Part shown: positions 1 through 9,803 of the stretch, piece after piece
Layout of the letters: every line of letters begins with the position of its first letter
Numbering within the stretch: the stretch's first letter is position 1
Origin: Chryseobacterium indologenes
Lineage (GTDB): Bacteria > Bacteroidota > Bacteroidia > Flavobacteriales > Weeksellaceae
Length of the DNA stretch: 64,000 nt
Assembly (NCBI GenBank): GCA_016025055.1
Contig: CP065590.1
Span: 2,170,001 to 2,234,000 of the forward strand
Direction of reading: 5' to 3'
Notes under the pieces: model-generated
Told to the model about the DNA's origin: nothing
Databases searched by the model: none
Seen by the model: only the letters and a program-made list of their open reading frames with translations
Program-made: the position numbers and the translations under genes

Positions 1-430
1 GTACAAATGTTCCGATAATTTCACTGATCAGGTTTGAAGAAGTCTTTCTGATCGCAGGGCCCGTACTGAAACAGGCCAGTTTTGCCCCTTCGTCTTCTGT
101 AATTGCAAAATGATCTTTATGAAACAGCCATACCAGAAAGGCACCAAGCATCCCTCCGATCATTTGGGCAGCAATATAAGAAGGTACCAGATCCCATGAA
201 AACTGCCCTGCTGTAGCCAAACCAATGGTTACTGCAGGATTCAAATGAGCCCCACTCACAGGGCCGGCTACTGTAACCCCGACAAAAACAGCCAGCGCCC
301 AGGCAGTAGTGATCACAATCCATCCGGAATTATTCCCTTTGGTATCTTTTAAGACAACATTTGCTACAACGCCGTTGCCTAACAGTATAAGAAGCATCGT
401 CCCGATTACTTCTGCAATAAATGGAGTCAT
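1..430 (-). CDS. glpF: Glycerol uptake facilitator (MIP/aquaporin family), 3' end outside window
   Basis: Inner-membrane channel that lets glycerol diffuse in for phosphorylation by GlpK. The reverse strand reads from an ATG at 430 ([16 protein letters not shown]) without a stop to the window edge, about 143 codons. The first NPA box is clear in SGAHLNPAV at about residues 61-69, preceded by hydrophobic segments typical of the first two membrane helices. It starts 24 bp after the glpK stop, so it is the last visible gene of glpD-glpK-glpF. The second NPA box lies beyond the window. GlpF rather than a water-only aquaporin is inferred from the operon. Confidence 0.93.
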   Translation of the reverse strand, partial: MTPFIAEVIGTMLLILLGNGVVANVVLKDTKGNNSGWIVITTAWALAVFVGVTVAGPVSGAHLNPAVTIGLATAGQFSWDLVPSYIAAQMIGGMLGAFLVWLFHKDHFAITEDEGAKLACFSTGPAIRKTSSNLISEIIGTFV

Positions 431-454
431 AAGTGTATTTTTAAGGTAAGGGAA

Positions 455-1951
455 TTAGTCTTCTATCCAGTTTTGAGCACGGCTCACAGCTTTTTTCCAT
501 GAATGGATCATCTTGTCAACCTTTTCATTCTCCAGCTGAGGATGGAAATCTTTGTCTACGATCCATTGAGATTGGATCTCATCTATGCTTTTCCAGTATC
601 CTACAGCAAGACCTGCCAGGTATGCGGCTCCTAAGGCTGTTGTCTCCAAAGTTTTTGGTCTTGTGATTTTAAAGCTGAACAAATCGGATTGTATCTGCAT
701 CAGAAGATCGCTGGCAGAAGCTCCGCCGTCTACTCTCAATTCAAGACTTGCTCTTCCTGAATCTGCTTCCATCGCTTTTACAATATCATAGACCTGAAAT
801 GCAATTCCTTCCAGAGTTGCTCTGGCGATATGGGCATCGGTAGTACCTCTGGTGATTCCTACAATAGTTCCACGGGCATATTGATCCCAGTAAGGAGCTC
901 CTAATCCTGTAAGGGCCGGAACGAAATAAACGCCACCATTGTCTTTAACAGATGATGCCAATGTATTGATCTGTTCCGAAGAGTCAATCAGTTTAAGCCC
1001 GTCTCGAAGCCATTGAATAGCTGCGCCGCCTACAAATACACTTCCTTCCAGAGCATAATTTACTTCGCCGTTGATTTTCCATGCTACAGTTGTAAGAAGG
1101 TTGTTCTTGGATGATACCGCTTCTTTTCCCGTATTCATTAATAAGAAACATCCGGTTCCGTATGTATTTTTTACCATTCCAGGAGAGGTACACATCTGAC
1201 CGAATAAAGCTGCCTGCTGATCTCCTGCTATCCCTGCAATCGGGATCTTCGTAGAGAATAGAGTAGTGGCTGTTTCACCATATACTTCGCTGCTTTGCTT
1301 TACCTCAGGAAGAATGGCTTTAGGAATATTAAACAGTTCCAGTAAATCTTGATCCCATTCCAGAGAATGAATGTTTAAAAGCATGGTTCTGCTTGCATTC
1401 GATACATCTGTAATGAACATTTTGCCACGGGTAAGTTTCCATACAAGCCATGTATCAACCGTTCCAAAACATAATTTTCCGGCTTCCGCCTTTTCTCTTG
1501 CCCCGTCTACATTATCAAGGATCCATTTTAATTTGGTTGCTGAAAAGTAGGCATCAAGTACAAGTCCTGTTTTTTCTTTGATAGCTTCGGTGTGTCCCTG
1601 TTCTTTCAGTTCGTCGCAGTATTTCGCAGTTCTGCGGTCCTGCCATACGATGGCATTATAGATCGGTTCACCTGTTTCCTTATCCCAAACCACCGTTGTT
1701 TCACGTTGATTGGTAATCCCGATAGCGGCAACTTCCAGTCCGGAGATTCCTGCTTTTGCTATCACTTCTGCTGCCACAGAGATTTGTGATGACCAGATTT
1801 CATTCGGATCATGCTCTACCCAACCCGGAGTTGGAAAAATTTGTCTGAAGTCTTTCTGTGATACGTATTTTATTTCTCCACTGTGGTTGAAAAGAATCGC
1901 TCTGGAGGAAGTTGTCCCCTGGTCAAGAGCGAGAATTAATTTTTCATTCAT
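455..1951 (-). CDS. glpK: Glycerol kinase
   Basis: Cytosolic FGGY-family kinase that converts glycerol and ATP to sn-glycerol 3-phosphate. At 498 residues it is full length. The N-terminal phosphate-binding signature DQGTTSSR is at residues 10-17, IVWQDRRT at 101-108, and the catalytic Asp is D244 in the [14 protein letters not shown] stretch. It begins 8 bp after the glpD stop, so translation is probably coupled. With glpD and glpF it forms the glycerol utilisation operon, and the divergent DeoR-type regulator is the likely repressor. Confidence 0.97.
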   Translation of the reverse strand: MNEKLILALDQGTTSSRAILFNHSGEIKYVSQKDFRQIFPTPGWVEHDPNEIWSSQISVAAEVIAKAGISGLEVAAIGITNQRETTVVWDKETGEPIYNAIVWQDRRTAKYCDELKEQGHTEAIKEKTGLVLDAYFSATKLKWILDNVDGAREKAEAGKLCFGTVDTWLVWKLTRGKMFITDVSNASRTMLLNIHSLEWDQDLLELFNIPKAILPEVKQSSEVYGETATTLFSTKIPIAGIAGDQQAALFGQMCTSPGMVKNTYGTGCFLLMNTGKEAVSSKNNLLTTVAWKINGEVNYALEGSVFVGGAAIQWLRDGLKLIDSSEQINTLASSVKDNGGVYFVPALTGLGAPYWDQYARGTIVGITRGTTDAHIARATLEGIAFQVYDIVKAMEADSGRASLELRVDGGASASDLLMQIQSDLFSFKITRPKTLETTALGAAYLAGLAVGYWKSIDEIQSQWIVDKDFHPQLENEKVDKMIHSWKKAVSRAQNWIED

Positions 1952-1959
1952 ATATGGTG

Positions 1960-3558
1960 TTAATTTAGGTTAATAACTTTAGGGGAATAAGGAGTCAGTA
2001 AATATCCTTTTGCCAGTGCTATAAATTCGTCTTCCTGTTTTTGAGCCCATTCTTCAGAATTCCCATTTTCTTCAGCAATGATGCGCGCTACATTGTGAGC
2101 ACAGTCTATCGCTGCTCTTGCATCTAAGAATAACAAACGAACTCTTCTTGCTAAAATATCTTCAATGATCACAGCCATTTCGTTTCTTACCGCCCATACT
2201 ACCTCGGCCACAGTGAAAGGGTGATCCGGGTGTATTTTTTGCGCATAACGAGGGTTGCTTTCCTGAAGAGCTTTTACAGCCGGGATATCAGATCCGTAAA
2301 CATATAAATGATTGGTTCTGTCTACCAGCTCCGGTTTCATATTCCCGTGAATGGAAAGATGTTCTGTTTTAGAAGGGGTGTTTCCAAGCTGATGCACTTT
2401 CATGGCTTCGTCTATTGTATCTTCAGCCATTTTACGGTAGGTCGTCCATTTTCCTCCGATAATAGAAACCAGTCCTGTGTCTGAAGTGATCACTTTGTGG
2501 CTGCGGGAAACTTCTTTTGTACTTTTGGCACCGTCTTTAGGGGCGGCAAGCGGACGAAGGCCTGCAAAAACTGATTTCACATCCTCGCGGGTAGGTTTTT
2601 TTGCTAAATATTGTCTTGCTGTGTTTAAAACAAAGCTGATCTCTTCTTCCAGGGCTCGGGGTTCAAAACTTTCATCCTTCAAAAGAGTGTCGGTAGTTCC
2701 TACCAGTGCTCTGTCATGCCATGGTACAACAAACAATACTCTGCCATCGGAAGTTTTTGGAATCATAATGGCATCATCACTTTTAAGGAAAGATTTATCC
2801 AATACCAGGTGGATTCCCTGACTCGGTACAACAAATTTGCCATGTTTCGGATTATTCATGTTGAGAATCTCGTTGGTGAATACTCCTGTCGCGTTGATGA
2901 CAACATTGGCATGAATCTGATACTGTTGTTGGGTAAACTGATCTTCTGCAGTCACTCCGATTACTTTACCGGAATCATTTTTCAACAGACCTACTACCTT
3001 CATATAATTGATTGCACTTCCGCCTTTTTCAATAATAGTCTGGGTTAAATTGATGGCCAATCTGGCATCATCAAACTGTCCGTCCTGGTAAACAACTCCA
3101 CTCATCAAATGGTTTTGTTCAATAGTTGGCAGCTTTTCGATGGTTTTTGATTTGCTGATGTATTTTGTCTTTCCCAAACTTAGTTTTCCGGCTAGGAAAT
3201 CATAAACTGATAATCCTATTTTGTAGTAGATTCCGCCCCACCAGGTATAATTAGGAATGATAAAAGATTGGTTTTTCACAATATGTGCTGCATTTTTAGC
3301 CAACAAGCCTCTTTCTTTTAATGCTTCTTTTACCAAACCGATATCTCCCTGTGCAAGATATCTTACTCCACCATGTACCAATTTGGTACTTCTGCTGGAT
3401 GTTGCTTTCGCAAAGTCGTGGGATTCAAGCAATAAAGTTTTGAATCCTCTGCTTACTGCGTCTAATGCTGAACCTAAACCACTGGCTCCTCCTCCTATGA
3501 CTATAAAGTCCCACTGTTTTACATTGGTTAATTTACTGAGTTCTTCGTTTCGTTTCAT
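1960..3558 (-). CDS. glpD: Aerobic glycerol-3-phosphate dehydrogenase (FAD)
   Basis: Membrane-associated flavoenzyme that oxidises glycerol 3-phosphate to dihydroxyacetone phosphate and feeds electrons to the quinone pool. 532 residues, normal for GlpD. The FAD-binding GGGASG motif is at residues 22-27, followed by the family signature [15 protein letters not shown] near residue 55. The C-terminal alpha-helical DAO domain is present ([19 protein letters not shown]). It is the first gene of the glpD-glpK-glpF operon, with a promoter-like element 26 bp upstream of the ATG and repeated GTTTCGTT boxes between that element and the start. Confidence 0.96.
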   Translation of the reverse strand: MKRNEELSKLTNVKQWDFIVIGGGASGLGSALDAVSRGFKTLLLESHDFAKATSSRSTKLVHGGVRYLAQGDIGLVKEALKERGLLAKNAAHIVKNQSFIIPNYTWWGGIYYKIGLSVYDFLAGKLSLGKTKYISKSKTIEKLPTIEQNHLMSGVVYQDGQFDDARLAINLTQTIIEKGGSAINYMKVVGLLKNDSGKVIGVTAEDQFTQQQYQIHANVVINATGVFTNEILNMNNPKHGKFVVPSQGIHLVLDKSFLKSDDAIMIPKTSDGRVLFVVPWHDRALVGTTDTLLKDESFEPRALEEEISFVLNTARQYLAKKPTREDVKSVFAGLRPLAAPKDGAKSTKEVSRSHKVITSDTGLVSIIGGKWTTYRKMAEDTIDEAMKVHQLGNTPSKTEHLSIHGNMKPELVDRTNHLYVYGSDIPAVKALQESNPRYAQKIHPDHPFTVAEVVWAVRNEMAVIIEDILARRVRLLFLDARAAIDCAHNVARIIAEENGNSEEWAQKQEDEFIALAKGYLLTPYSPKVINLN

Positions 3559-3583
3559 AAATGTTTCGTTTATGTTTCGTTTT

Positions 3584-3591
3584 CAAATATA
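3584..3591 (-). promoter_or_regulatory. -7 element of the glpDKF promoter
   Basis: On the minus strand this reads TATATTTG, a full match to the Bacteroidota -7 consensus TAnnTTTG, and it sits 25 bp upstream of the glpD ATG. I do not see an exact TTTG -33 box at the usual distance. The repeated GTTTCGTT boxes lie immediately downstream, where a repressor would block initiation. Confidence 0.55.
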
Positions 3592-3740
3592 TAAATTTAA
3601 AATGAAAGTAAAAGAAAAATAAATGAAATTTCAACGAATGAAATCATTATTGTTTGGAAAAGGCTTTTATCATTGAAAACGAACGAATTGTAACGGGCCT
3701 TTAAAAAACAATAAAAGCTTATATTTGAAAAAAAAAGCGG

Positions 3741-3748
3741 TAATTTTG
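3741..3748 (+). promoter_or_regulatory. -7 element upstream of the DeoR-type regulator
   Basis: TAATTTTG matches TAnnTTTG exactly and lies 14 bp before the regulator ATG at 3763, implying a very short 5' leader. A TTTG at 3724-3727 is only 13 bp upstream, shorter than the usual spacing, so the -33 box is uncertain. Confidence 0.45.
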
Positions 3749-3762
3749 AACAAACAAATTAA

Positions 3763-4524
3763 ATGGAGAAGCTAATACCAAGGCATGATGAAATATTAAA
3801 AGAACTGGATGAAAAAGGTCATGTTCTCGTTCAGGATTTGTGTGAGAGGTTAAATGTATCTTCAGTTACGATCCGAAAGGATCTGAACTATCTCGAAAGT
3901 CTGGGACTTCTTTTCAGAAATCATGGGGGAGCTAGTAAGCAGGTAAGATATGCTTATGAGAAGAATGTAGGGGAGAAAGAGAATATCAATGTGGAAGCGA
4001 AGCAGGCAATTGCCAAAGCGGCTTTGTCGTTGATTCAGGAAAATGACTGTATTATCCTGGCTTCGGGAACTACCATGCACTATCTTGCAAGGATGCTGGT
4101 GAATTTTGGACCGCTTACAGTATTGACGTCATCTTTGAGGGTCGCAATTGAGCTTTGTAATAATCCTAATATTAATATTATCCAATTAGGAGGTGAGGTG
4201 AGGAAAAGCTCTACTTCCATAGTGGGATCTATTTCCGAAGGGATCCTTAAGCAGTTTTCCTGTAACAAACTTTTTCTGGGTGTGGATGGGATTGATCTTG
4301 AATTTGGAATCAGTACCTCCAATGCTGCAGAGGCTCATCTTAATCAGGTTATGATTGAATGTGCTGATCAGACCGTGATCCTTGCGGATTCTTCCAAGCT
4401 GAATAAAAAAGGTTTCGGTAAAATTGGTTCACTGGATCAGATTGATTATCTCATTACGGATCATGGAATTTCGGATGAAGACCAGGCAAAACTGGAAGAA
4501 ATCGGTGTGAATGTCATCAGATAA
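3763..4524 (+). CDS. glpR: DeoR-family transcriptional regulator, probable glycerol repressor
   Basis: DNA-binding repressor of 253 residues, the standard DeoR length. The N-terminal winged helix-turn-helix covers about residues 8-58, with the recognition helix in NVSSVTIRKDLNYLE and the family signature GLLFRNHGGA. The rest is the phosphosugar-sensing domain (ASGTTMHYLARML, FLGVDGID, ILADSSKLNKKGFGKIG). It is divergent from glpD, which suggests that it controls the glp operon in response to glycerol 3-phosphate or a similar ligand. The symbol rests on that context; other DeoR paralogs look much the same. Confidence 0.85.
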   Translation: MEKLIPRHDEILKELDEKGHVLVQDLCERLNVSSVTIRKDLNYLESLGLLFRNHGGASKQVRYAYEKNVGEKENINVEAKQAIAKAALSLIQENDCIILASGTTMHYLARMLVNFGPLTVLTSSLRVAIELCNNPNINIIQLGGEVRKSSTSIVGSISEGILKQFSCNKLFLGVDGIDLEFGISTSNAAEAHLNQVMIECADQTVILADSSKLNKKGFGKIGSLDQIDYLITDHGISDEDQAKLEEIGVNVIR

Positions 4525-4555
4525 TATAATCAGAACTTTACTATATAATACTATC

Positions 4556-4583
4556 AACCTTATGATCTCATAAGGTTTTTTTT
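4556..4583 (+). terminator. Rho-independent terminator after the DeoR-type regulator
   Basis: A perfect 10-bp stem, AACCTTATGA and TCATAAGGTT, has a 2-nt centre and runs into eight T residues. It lies 32 bp after the regulator stop. The rest of 4525-4988 holds no convincing gene: it contains this terminator, an AT-rich stretch, then the rplC promoter and leader. Confidence 0.85.
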
Positions 4584-4851
4584 CATTAAATGGGATGTCA
4601 TCATGGCAGAAATAACCATCTATAATTTTCTGTACGTGATGAATTGTAAGTTTTTTCCGATGAAAAAACGAAATATTTCATTCTCTATGAGTTATGGCAT
4701 TTGTTTTGTGTATAGCTGTTCGCTGCAAAGTCTTTGTAATAAACAGATGGAGATCATGAATATTTTGAGTCAGCAAAACTTTTTCTCAAAGTCTTCTGAT
4801 TTTTTTAAAATGACCTAAATGATTAAAAATCAAAATATTTTAGTTGAAATA

Positions 4852-4882
4852 TTTGTCAGTTACAAAATTATTCGTAGATTTG
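4852..4882 (+). promoter_or_regulatory. Promoter of the ribosomal protein operon
   Basis: A TTTG -33 box at 4852-4855 and TAGATTTG (TAnnTTTG) at 4875-4882 are separated by 19 bp, which is ideal for the Bacteroidota primary sigma factor. Transcription should start near 4889, leaving a leader of about 100 nt before rplC. Confidence 0.8.
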
Positions 4883-4888
4883 CACACT

Positions 4889-4950
4889 CATTTTAGGGGC
4901 GTAGTATGCCTATATCAGAAGTAGAAATTACTTTAGACCTCCTAAAAATG
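4889..4950 (+). ncRNA. Candidate structured 5' leader of the rplC operon
   Basis: TTTTAGG at 4891-4897 can pair with CCTAAAA at 4941-4947, closing a domain of about 57 nt. Inside it, GGC at 4898-4900 and GCC at 4908-4910 can form a small hairpin. The element begins at the predicted transcription start. Ribosomal protein operons are often controlled by one of their own products binding such a leader; L4 or L3 would be natural candidates here. The function is inference. Confidence 0.4.
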
Positions 4951-4988
4951 GTGATAAACAGAAAGATAAATTTTATTTAATATAAACA

Positions 4989-5615
4989 ATGTCAGGTATT
5001 ATTGGTAAAAAAATCGGTATGACATCTTTGTTTAACGAAGAAGGAAAAAACATTCCTTGTACAGTTATCCAAGCTGGTCCATGCTCGGTTTTACAGGTCA
5101 GAACCTTAGAAAAAGACGGTTATAAAGCTGTTCAATTAGGTTTCGATGACAAGAGTGAGAAGAACGTTGGTAAAGCGTTAGCTGGTCATTTTAAAAAGGC
5201 TGGTTCTGCTCCTAAAGCTAAATTGGTAGAATTCTACAGAGAATTCGTTGATGAAGTAAAAGTAGGAGAAGAAGTAAAAGTTGATTTATTCACTGAAGGT
5301 GAGTATGTTGACGTAACAGGAACTTCGAAAGGTAAAGGCTTCCAGGGTGTTGTTAAAAGACACGGATTTGGAGGTGTAATGCAGGCAACTCATGGTCAGC
5401 ACAACAGACTTAGAGCTCCAGGTTCTATCGGTGCTGGTTCAGACCCTTCAAGAGTATTCAAAGGGATGAGAATGGCTGGAAGAATGGGAGGTGAGCAGGT
5501 AACTGTTCAAAACCTTCAAGTGTTAAAAGTTGATCAAGAACAAAATCTTTTAGTAGTAAAAGGTGCTGTTCCGGGAGCTAAAAATTCTTATGTAATTATC
5601 AGAAAATGGAACTAG
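4989..5615 (+). CDS. rplC: 50S ribosomal protein L3
   Basis: Early 50S assembly protein that binds 23S rRNA near the peptidyl transferase centre. 208 residues, normal length. Family signatures are visible: N-terminal [32 protein letters not shown] in the middle, and [16 protein letters not shown], the loop that reaches the catalytic centre. It is the first gene of the operon, with its own promoter. Its 3' end overlaps rplD by 10 bp. The usual first gene, rpsJ, is not upstream. Confidence 0.98.
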   Translation: MSGIIGKKIGMTSLFNEEGKNIPCTVIQAGPCSVLQVRTLEKDGYKAVQLGFDDKSEKNVGKALAGHFKKAGSAPKAKLVEFYREFVDEVKVGEEVKVDLFTEGEYVDVTGTSKGKGFQGVVKRHGFGGVMQATHGQHNRLRAPGSIGAGSDPSRVFKGMRMAGRMGGEQVTVQNLQVLKVDQEQNLLVVKGAVPGAKNSYVIIRKWN

Positions 5616-6235
5616 TAGTATTAAATACATCAGGAAAAGAGACCGGAAGAAAAGTAACTCTAGACGAAACAGTATTCGGAATTGAGCCAAACCAGCACGC
5701 GGTTTACTTAGAAGTTAAACAGTACCTTGCTGCACAAAGACAAGGAACTCATAAAGCAAAAGAAAGAAGCGAAATTACTGCTTCTACTAAAAAGCTTAAG
5801 AAGCAAAAAGGATCAGGATCTGCTAGATATGGTGATATTAAATCTCCAACTTTCAGAGGTGGAGGTAGAGTATTCGGACCAAAACCAAGAGACTACAGAT
5901 TCAAATTGAACAAAGCTCTTAAGAGATTAGCTAAAAAATCTGTTTTATCTCAGAAAATGAGAGACAACAGCATCAGAGTTTTAGAAGATATGAGCTTAAA
6001 TGCTCCTAAAACTAAAGATTTCATCACTGTATTAGATGCATTGACATTAAGCGGTAAAAAATCTTTGTTTATTCTTCCTGAAGCTAACAAGAATGTGTAT
6101 TTATCTTCAAGAAACTTACCTAAGACTAAAGTAATGAACTTCAACGAAGTAAGCTCTTACGATTTAGTAAACGCTGGTGAGATCATTTTCTTCGAAGGTG
6201 CAGTTGAAAAATTCCAGGAAAATTTAAAGAAATAA
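5606..6235 (+). CDS. rplD: 50S ribosomal protein L4
   Basis: Lines part of the peptide exit tunnel and helps early 50S assembly. 209 residues. The tunnel-loop region [19 protein letters not shown] and the following [19 protein letters not shown] are characteristic. The start overlaps the end of rplC, so translation is coupled. In gammaproteobacteria L4 also represses its own operon; whether that holds here is unknown, but a structured leader precedes rplC. Confidence 0.97.
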   Translation: MELVVLNTSGKETGRKVTLDETVFGIEPNQHAVYLEVKQYLAAQRQGTHKAKERSEITASTKKLKKQKGSGSARYGDIKSPTFRGGGRVFGPKPRDYRFKLNKALKRLAKKSVLSQKMRDNSIRVLEDMSLNAPKTKDFITVLDALTLSGKKSLFILPEANKNVYLSSRNLPKTKVMNFNEVSSYDLVNAGEIIFFEGAVEKFQENLKK

Positions 6236-6238
6236 GTC

Positions 6239-6529
6239 ATGTCAGTTATTATTAAACCAGTTATTTCAGAAAAGGCTAATTACCTTACAGATTTAAGAGG
6301 TTCTTATTCTTTCTTAGTTGATCCTAAGGCGAATAAAATCCAGATTAAAAAGGCTGTTGAAGCAGCTTACGGTGTAAAAGTAGCAGACGTTAACACAATG
6401 ATTTATGCTCCGAAGGTTTCTTCAAAATACACTAAAAAAGGTCTTCAAGTAGGAAAGACAAACAAATTGAAAAAAGCGGTAATTAAACTTGTTGAAGGTG
6501 AGGTTATCGATATTTTTGCTGTAAATTAA
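6239..6529 (+). CDS. rplW: 50S ribosomal protein L23
   Basis: Sits at the tunnel exit, where trigger factor and SRP dock. 96 residues. N-terminal IIKPVISEKA and the central VEAAYGVKVADVNTM region match the family. It begins 3 bp after the rplD stop, with no room for a separate signal. Confidence 0.97.
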   Translation: MSVIIKPVISEKANYLTDLRGSYSFLVDPKANKIQIKKAVEAAYGVKVADVNTMIYAPKVSSKYTKKGLQVGKTNKLKKAVIKLVEGEVIDIFAVN

Positions 6530-6551
6530 TTATTAATTATAAATAATAGTA

Positions 6552-7373
6552 ATGTCTGTTAGAAAATTAAAACCTATCACCCCGGGACAGAGATTCAGAA
6601 TTGTAAACAATTTTGAGGAAATTACTACCAACAAACCAGAGAAATCTCTAACAGTTGGTATTAAAAAGTCAGGTGGACGTAACCAAACAGGTAAAATGAC
6701 CATGCGTTACACCGGAGGTGGACACAAAAAGAAATACAGAATTATAGACTTCAAAAGAAACAAAGCAAACGTTGAAGCAACTGTAAAATCTGTAGAATAC
6801 GATCCAAACAGAACTGCATTTATCGCTTTATTAGAGTATGCTGACGGAGAGAAGAGATATATCATCGCTCCAAACGGTATCAAAGTTGATCAGAAAGTCA
6901 TTTCTGGTGAAAACGTAGAGCCAAATGTAGGAAATGCAATGAAGTTGAAAAACATTCCTTTAGGTACTGTAATTTCTTGTGTTGAAATGAAGCCTGGTCA
7001 AGGTGCAATTTTAGCAAGAAGTGCTGGTTCTTCAGCTCAATTGACTTCTAGAGATGGTAAGTATGCGATCATCAAATTGCCTTCAGGAGAATCAAGAATG
7101 ATCCTTACTGAATGTTATGCAATGATTGGATCAGTTTCCAACTCAGATCACCAATTAACTGTATCAGGTAAGGCTGGTAGAAGCAGATGGTTAGGTAGAA
7201 GACCAAGAACAAGAGCGGTTGTAATGAACCCAGTAGATCACCCAATGGGTGGTGGGGAAGGACGTTCTTCAGGAGGTCACCCAAGATCTAGAAACGGTAA
7301 ACCGGCTAAAGGTTACAAAACTAGAAAGAAAAACAAAGTGTCTAACCGTTACATCGTATCTAAAAGAAAATAA
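6552..7373 (+). CDS. rplB: 50S ribosomal protein L2
   Basis: One of the largest and most conserved 50S proteins, needed for subunit joining and peptidyl transferase activity. 273 residues. The OB-fold and SH3-like domains are complete. The C-terminal signature [19 protein letters not shown], including the conserved His thought important for activity, is intact. Confidence 0.98.
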   Translation: MSVRKLKPITPGQRFRIVNNFEEITTNKPEKSLTVGIKKSGGRNQTGKMTMRYTGGGHKKKYRIIDFKRNKANVEATVKSVEYDPNRTAFIALLEYADGEKRYIIAPNGIKVDQKVISGENVEPNVGNAMKLKNIPLGTVISCVEMKPGQGAILARSAGSSAQLTSRDGKYAIIKLPSGESRMILTECYAMIGSVSNSDHQLTVSGKAGRSRWLGRRPRTRAVVMNPVDHPMGGGEGRSSGGHPRSRNGKPAKGYKTRKKNKVSNRYIVSKRK

Positions 7374-7375
7374 TT

Positions 7376-7654
7376 ATGGCAAGATCACTTAAGAAAGGAC
7401 CGTTCATTCATCATACTTTAGATAAGAAGGTTCAGGCAAATATAGAGTCTGGTAAGAAGACAGTTATCAAAACTTGGTCTAGAGCATCTATGATCTCTCC
7501 GGACTTCGTAGGACAAACTATTGCTGTACACAACGGGAAATCTTTTATCCCTGTTTACGTTACAGAAAACATGGTTGGTCACAAGTTAGGCGAATTTTCT
7601 CCAACAAGATCTTTCAGAGGTCATGGTGGTAACAAAAACAAAGGAAGCAGATAA
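7376..7654 (+). CDS. rpsS: 30S ribosomal protein S19
   Basis: 30S head protein that works with S13 near the A site. 92 residues. The start [10 protein letters not shown] and the C-terminal [17 protein letters not shown] are diagnostic. It lies 2 bp after rplB and 2 bp before rplV. Confidence 0.97.
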   Translation: MARSLKKGPFIHHTLDKKVQANIESGKKTVIKTWSRASMISPDFVGQTIAVHNGKSFIPVYVTENMVGHKLGEFSPTRSFRGHGGNKNKGSR

Positions 7655-7656
7655 TC

Positions 7657-8055
7657 ATGGGATCAAGAAAACAAGATAGTTCAATCGCAAGAAAAGAAGC
7701 TAACAAAGACGTTGTAAAAGCTTCATTAAATAATTGCCCGTCTTCTCCGAGAAAAATGAGATTAGTTGCTGATATCATTAGAGGAGAGCAGGTAGATAAA
7801 GCTCTTTATATCCTAAAATATTCTAAGAAGGATGCTTCTAACAAGTTAGAAAAATTACTTCTTTCTGCTATGGCAAACTGGCAGGTGAAAAACGAAGGTG
7901 CGGATATCGAAGAAGCTAACCTTATCGTTAAAGAAATCTTCGTGGATAGTGCAAGACAATTGAAGAGACTAAGGCCAGCTCCACAAGGAAGAGGGTATAG
8001 AATCAGAAAAAGATCTAACCACGTTACATTAATCTTAGGTAATAAAGAAAATTAA
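7657..8055 (+). CDS. rplV: 50S ribosomal protein L22
   Basis: Contributes the beta-hairpin that narrows the nascent peptide tunnel. 132 residues; it carries about 20 residues before the conserved [14 protein letters not shown] region. The C-terminal hairpin [20 protein letters not shown] is complete. Confidence 0.97.
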   Translation: MGSRKQDSSIARKEANKDVVKASLNNCPSSPRKMRLVADIIRGEQVDKALYILKYSKKDASNKLEKLLLSAMANWQVKNEGADIEEANLIVKEIFVDSARQLKRLRPAPQGRGYRIRKRSNHVTLILGNKEN

Positions 8056-8062
8056 TCAAGGT

Positions 8063-8812
8063 ATGGGACAGAAGACAAATCCAATTGGTAATAGATTAGG
8101 TATCATCAGAGGATGGGATTCTAACTGGTTTGGTGGAAACGATTATGGAGACAGAATCGCGGAAGACTACAAAATCAGAAGATACCTTGAGGCTAGATTA
8201 TCTAAAGGTGGTATTTCAAAAATCTTTATTGAAAGAACACTTAAATTAGTAACAGTTACAATCACTACTGCTAGACCGGGATTGATCATCGGTAAAGGAG
8301 GTCAGGAAGTTGATAAATTGAAAGAAGAGTTGAAGAAATTGACTGGTAAGGATATTCAGATCAACATCTTCGAAATCAAAAGACCTGAATTAGATGCTGT
8401 ACTAGTTGCTGATAGTATTTCTAAGCAAATTGAAAACAGAATCTCTTACAGAAGAGCTGTTAAAATGGCGATGGCAAGTACTATGAGAATGGGTGCTGAA
8501 GGTATCAAAGTTCAGATCTCTGGTAGATTGAACGGAGCTGAAATGGCAAGATCAGAATCTTTCAAAGAAGGAAGAATTCCATTGTCAACTTTCAGAGCTG
8601 ATATTGATTACCACTGGGCAGAAGCTCACACTACTTACGGTAGACTAGGAGTAAAAGTTTGGATCATGAAAGGTGAAGTTTACGGTAAAAGAGAACTTTC
8701 TCCACTAGTGGGACAACAGAAAAAAGGAGGTCAGTCAGACAGAGGAAACAGAGGAGGAGACAGAGACAACAGAAGACCTAGAAAAAACAACAACAATAAC
8801 AATAATAATTAA
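8063..8812 (+). CDS. rpsC: 30S ribosomal protein S3 with Asn-rich tail
   Basis: 30S protein at the mRNA entry site. 249 residues. The KH domain has its GKGG loop at residues 77-80 and the C-terminal S3 domain follows. The last roughly 30 residues are rich in Gly, Arg, Asp and Gln and end in eight Asn encoded by an AAC/AAT run at about 8786-8809. That low-complexity tail is outside the conserved fold and may vary between strains. A 98-bp spacer, unusually long for this operon, separates it from rplP. Confidence 0.97.
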   Translation: MGQKTNPIGNRLGIIRGWDSNWFGGNDYGDRIAEDYKIRRYLEARLSKGGISKIFIERTLKLVTVTITTARPGLIIGKGGQEVDKLKEELKKLTGKDIQINIFEIKRPELDAVLVADSISKQIENRISYRRAVKMAMASTMRMGAEGIKVQISGRLNGAEMARSESFKEGRIPLSTFRADIDYHWAEAHTTYGRLGVKVWIMKGEVYGKRELSPLVGQQKKGGQSDRGNRGGDRDNRRPRKNNNNNNNN

Positions 8813-8814
8813 AA

Positions 8815-8906
8815 TTTTAGATTAGAAGTTTTGAATTTTAAATTACCGTTACTTTTTTAAAATTAAAAAAAATCTAAAATCTAAAATCTAAAATCTAAAA
8901 TTTAGA
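8815..8906 (+). repeat. Heptanucleotide repeat (ATCTAAA)4 upstream of rplP, with inverted copy
   Basis: Four exact ATCTAAA units run from 8872 to 8899, followed by a decayed unit ATTTAGA at 8900-8906, ending a few bases before the rplP ATG. TTTTAGATT at 8815-8823 is the reverse complement of one repeat boundary and could fold back on it. The spacer between rpsC and rplP is otherwise AT-rich and has no gene. Function is unknown; see the finding on heptamers. Confidence 0.75.
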
Positions 8907-8910
8907 AATT

Positions 8911-9336
8911 ATGTTACAACCAAAAAGAACCAAATTCCGTAGAGTTCACAAGATGAAGATGAAGGGGAATGCCCAGAGAGGTAGTCAACTTGCTTACGGA
9001 ACTTTTGGGATCAAAGCAACGGAAGGAGCTTGGATCACTGCAAGACAAATTGAAGCGGCTCGTATCGCTGCGACAAGATATATGAAGAGAGAAGGTCAAC
9101 TATGGATCAAAATCTTCCCAGACAAACCAATTACTAAGAAGCCAGCGGAAGTACGTATGGGTAAAGGTAAAGGTGCTGTTGAATATTGGGTAGCTGTAGT
9201 AAAACCAGGTAAAATTATGTTCGAAATCGGAGGAGTATCTTACGAAATCGCTAAGGAAGCTTTAAGACTTGCTGCACAAAAATTACCAGTAGTTACTAAA
9301 TTCGTCGTTGCTAACGATTTTGTTAAACCTCTATAA
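8911..9336 (+). CDS. rplP: 50S ribosomal protein L16
   Basis: 50S protein near the A-site tRNA elbow. 141 residues, beginning [14 protein letters not shown]. The conserved [15 protein letters not shown] and [15 protein letters not shown] regions are intact. The ATG sits directly behind the heptamer repeat tract. Confidence 0.97.
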   Translation: MLQPKRTKFRRVHKMKMKGNAQRGSQLAYGTFGIKATEGAWITARQIEAARIAATRYMKREGQLWIKIFPDKPITKKPAEVRMGKGKGAVEYWVAVVKPGKIMFEIGGVSYEIAKEALRLAAQKLPVVTKFVVANDFVKPL

Positions 9337-9348
9337 TCTTTGAATACA

Positions 9349-9534
9349 ATGAAAAATGCTGATATTAAAAATTTAAGCGCGGGTGATATTCAAGCTCAAT
9401 TAACTGAAGCAAAAGCTCAATATTCTAAACTGAAATTGGCTCATGCAATCAGCCCAATTGAAAACCCGATTCAAATCAAAGATTTGAGAAGAACAATCGC
9501 AAGACTAAACACTGAGTTAACTAACAAACAATAA
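9349..9534 (+). CDS. rpmC: 50S ribosomal protein L29
   Basis: Small two-helix 50S protein near the tunnel exit. I choose the ATG at 9349, giving 61 residues starting MKNADIKNLS. A longer reading from the TTG at 9340 would add only three residues and begin almost on the rplP stop. LRRTIARLNTEL near the C-terminus is the family signature. Confidence 0.95.
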   Translation: MKNADIKNLSAGDIQAQLTEAKAQYSKLKLAHAISPIENPIQIKDLRRTIARLNTELTNKQ

Positions 9535-9546
9535 TTTCATTTTACA

Positions 9547-9801
9547 ATGGATAGAAATTTAAGAAAAGAAAGAATCGGAGTGGTTTCCAGCAATAAAATG
9601 GAAAAAACTATTGTTGTTAGTGAAACTACAAGAGTAAAGCACCCGATGTACGGTAAATTCGTTTTGAAAACGAAAAAATATACCGCACACGACGAGAACA
9701 ACGAATGCACAGAAGGTGATACAGTTTTGATCCAAGAAACTAGACCTTTGAGCAAGAGCAAGAGATGGAGATTAGTAAGAATCATTGAAAAAGCTAAGTA
9801 A
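9547..9801 (+). CDS. rpsQ: 30S ribosomal protein S17
   Basis: OB-fold protein that binds 16S rRNA early in assembly. 84 residues. [14 protein letters not shown] and the [18 protein letters not shown] stretch are diagnostic. It lies 12 bp after rpmC and 2 bp before rplN. Confidence 0.97.
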   Translation: MDRNLRKERIGVVSSNKMEKTIVVSETTRVKHPMYGKFVLKTKKYTAHDENNECTEGDTVLIQETRPLSKSKRWRLVRIIEKAK

Positions 9802-9803
9802 TA

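Larger units (their letters stand above)
3559..3762. promoter_or_regulatory. Divergent glpD / glpR control region with repeated operator-like boxes
   Basis: This 204-bp spacer separates the divergent starts. Just downstream of the glpD promoter there is a tandem pair ATGTTTCGTT at 3561-3570 and 3572-3581 (11-bp period). CGTTTTCAA at 3578-3586 recurs inverted as TTGAAAACG at 3673-3681, followed by GAACGAA. Repeated CGTTT/AAACG boxes around two start sites fit a DeoR-type repressor acting on both genes. That assignment is inference; the repeats themselves are seen. Confidence 0.5.

Noticed and set aside
117..323. 68-codon minus-strand frame inside glpF
   Set aside because: It is another frame of glpF, whose true frame shows SGAHLNPAV and runs off the window.
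4603..4818. 71-codon open frame before the rplC promoter
   Set aside because: Low-complexity Phe/Ser/Lys composition, no start signal, and it overlaps the AT-rich gap. No family resemblance.
8872..8906. CRISPR-like array
   Set aside because: Units are 7 nt with no spacers.
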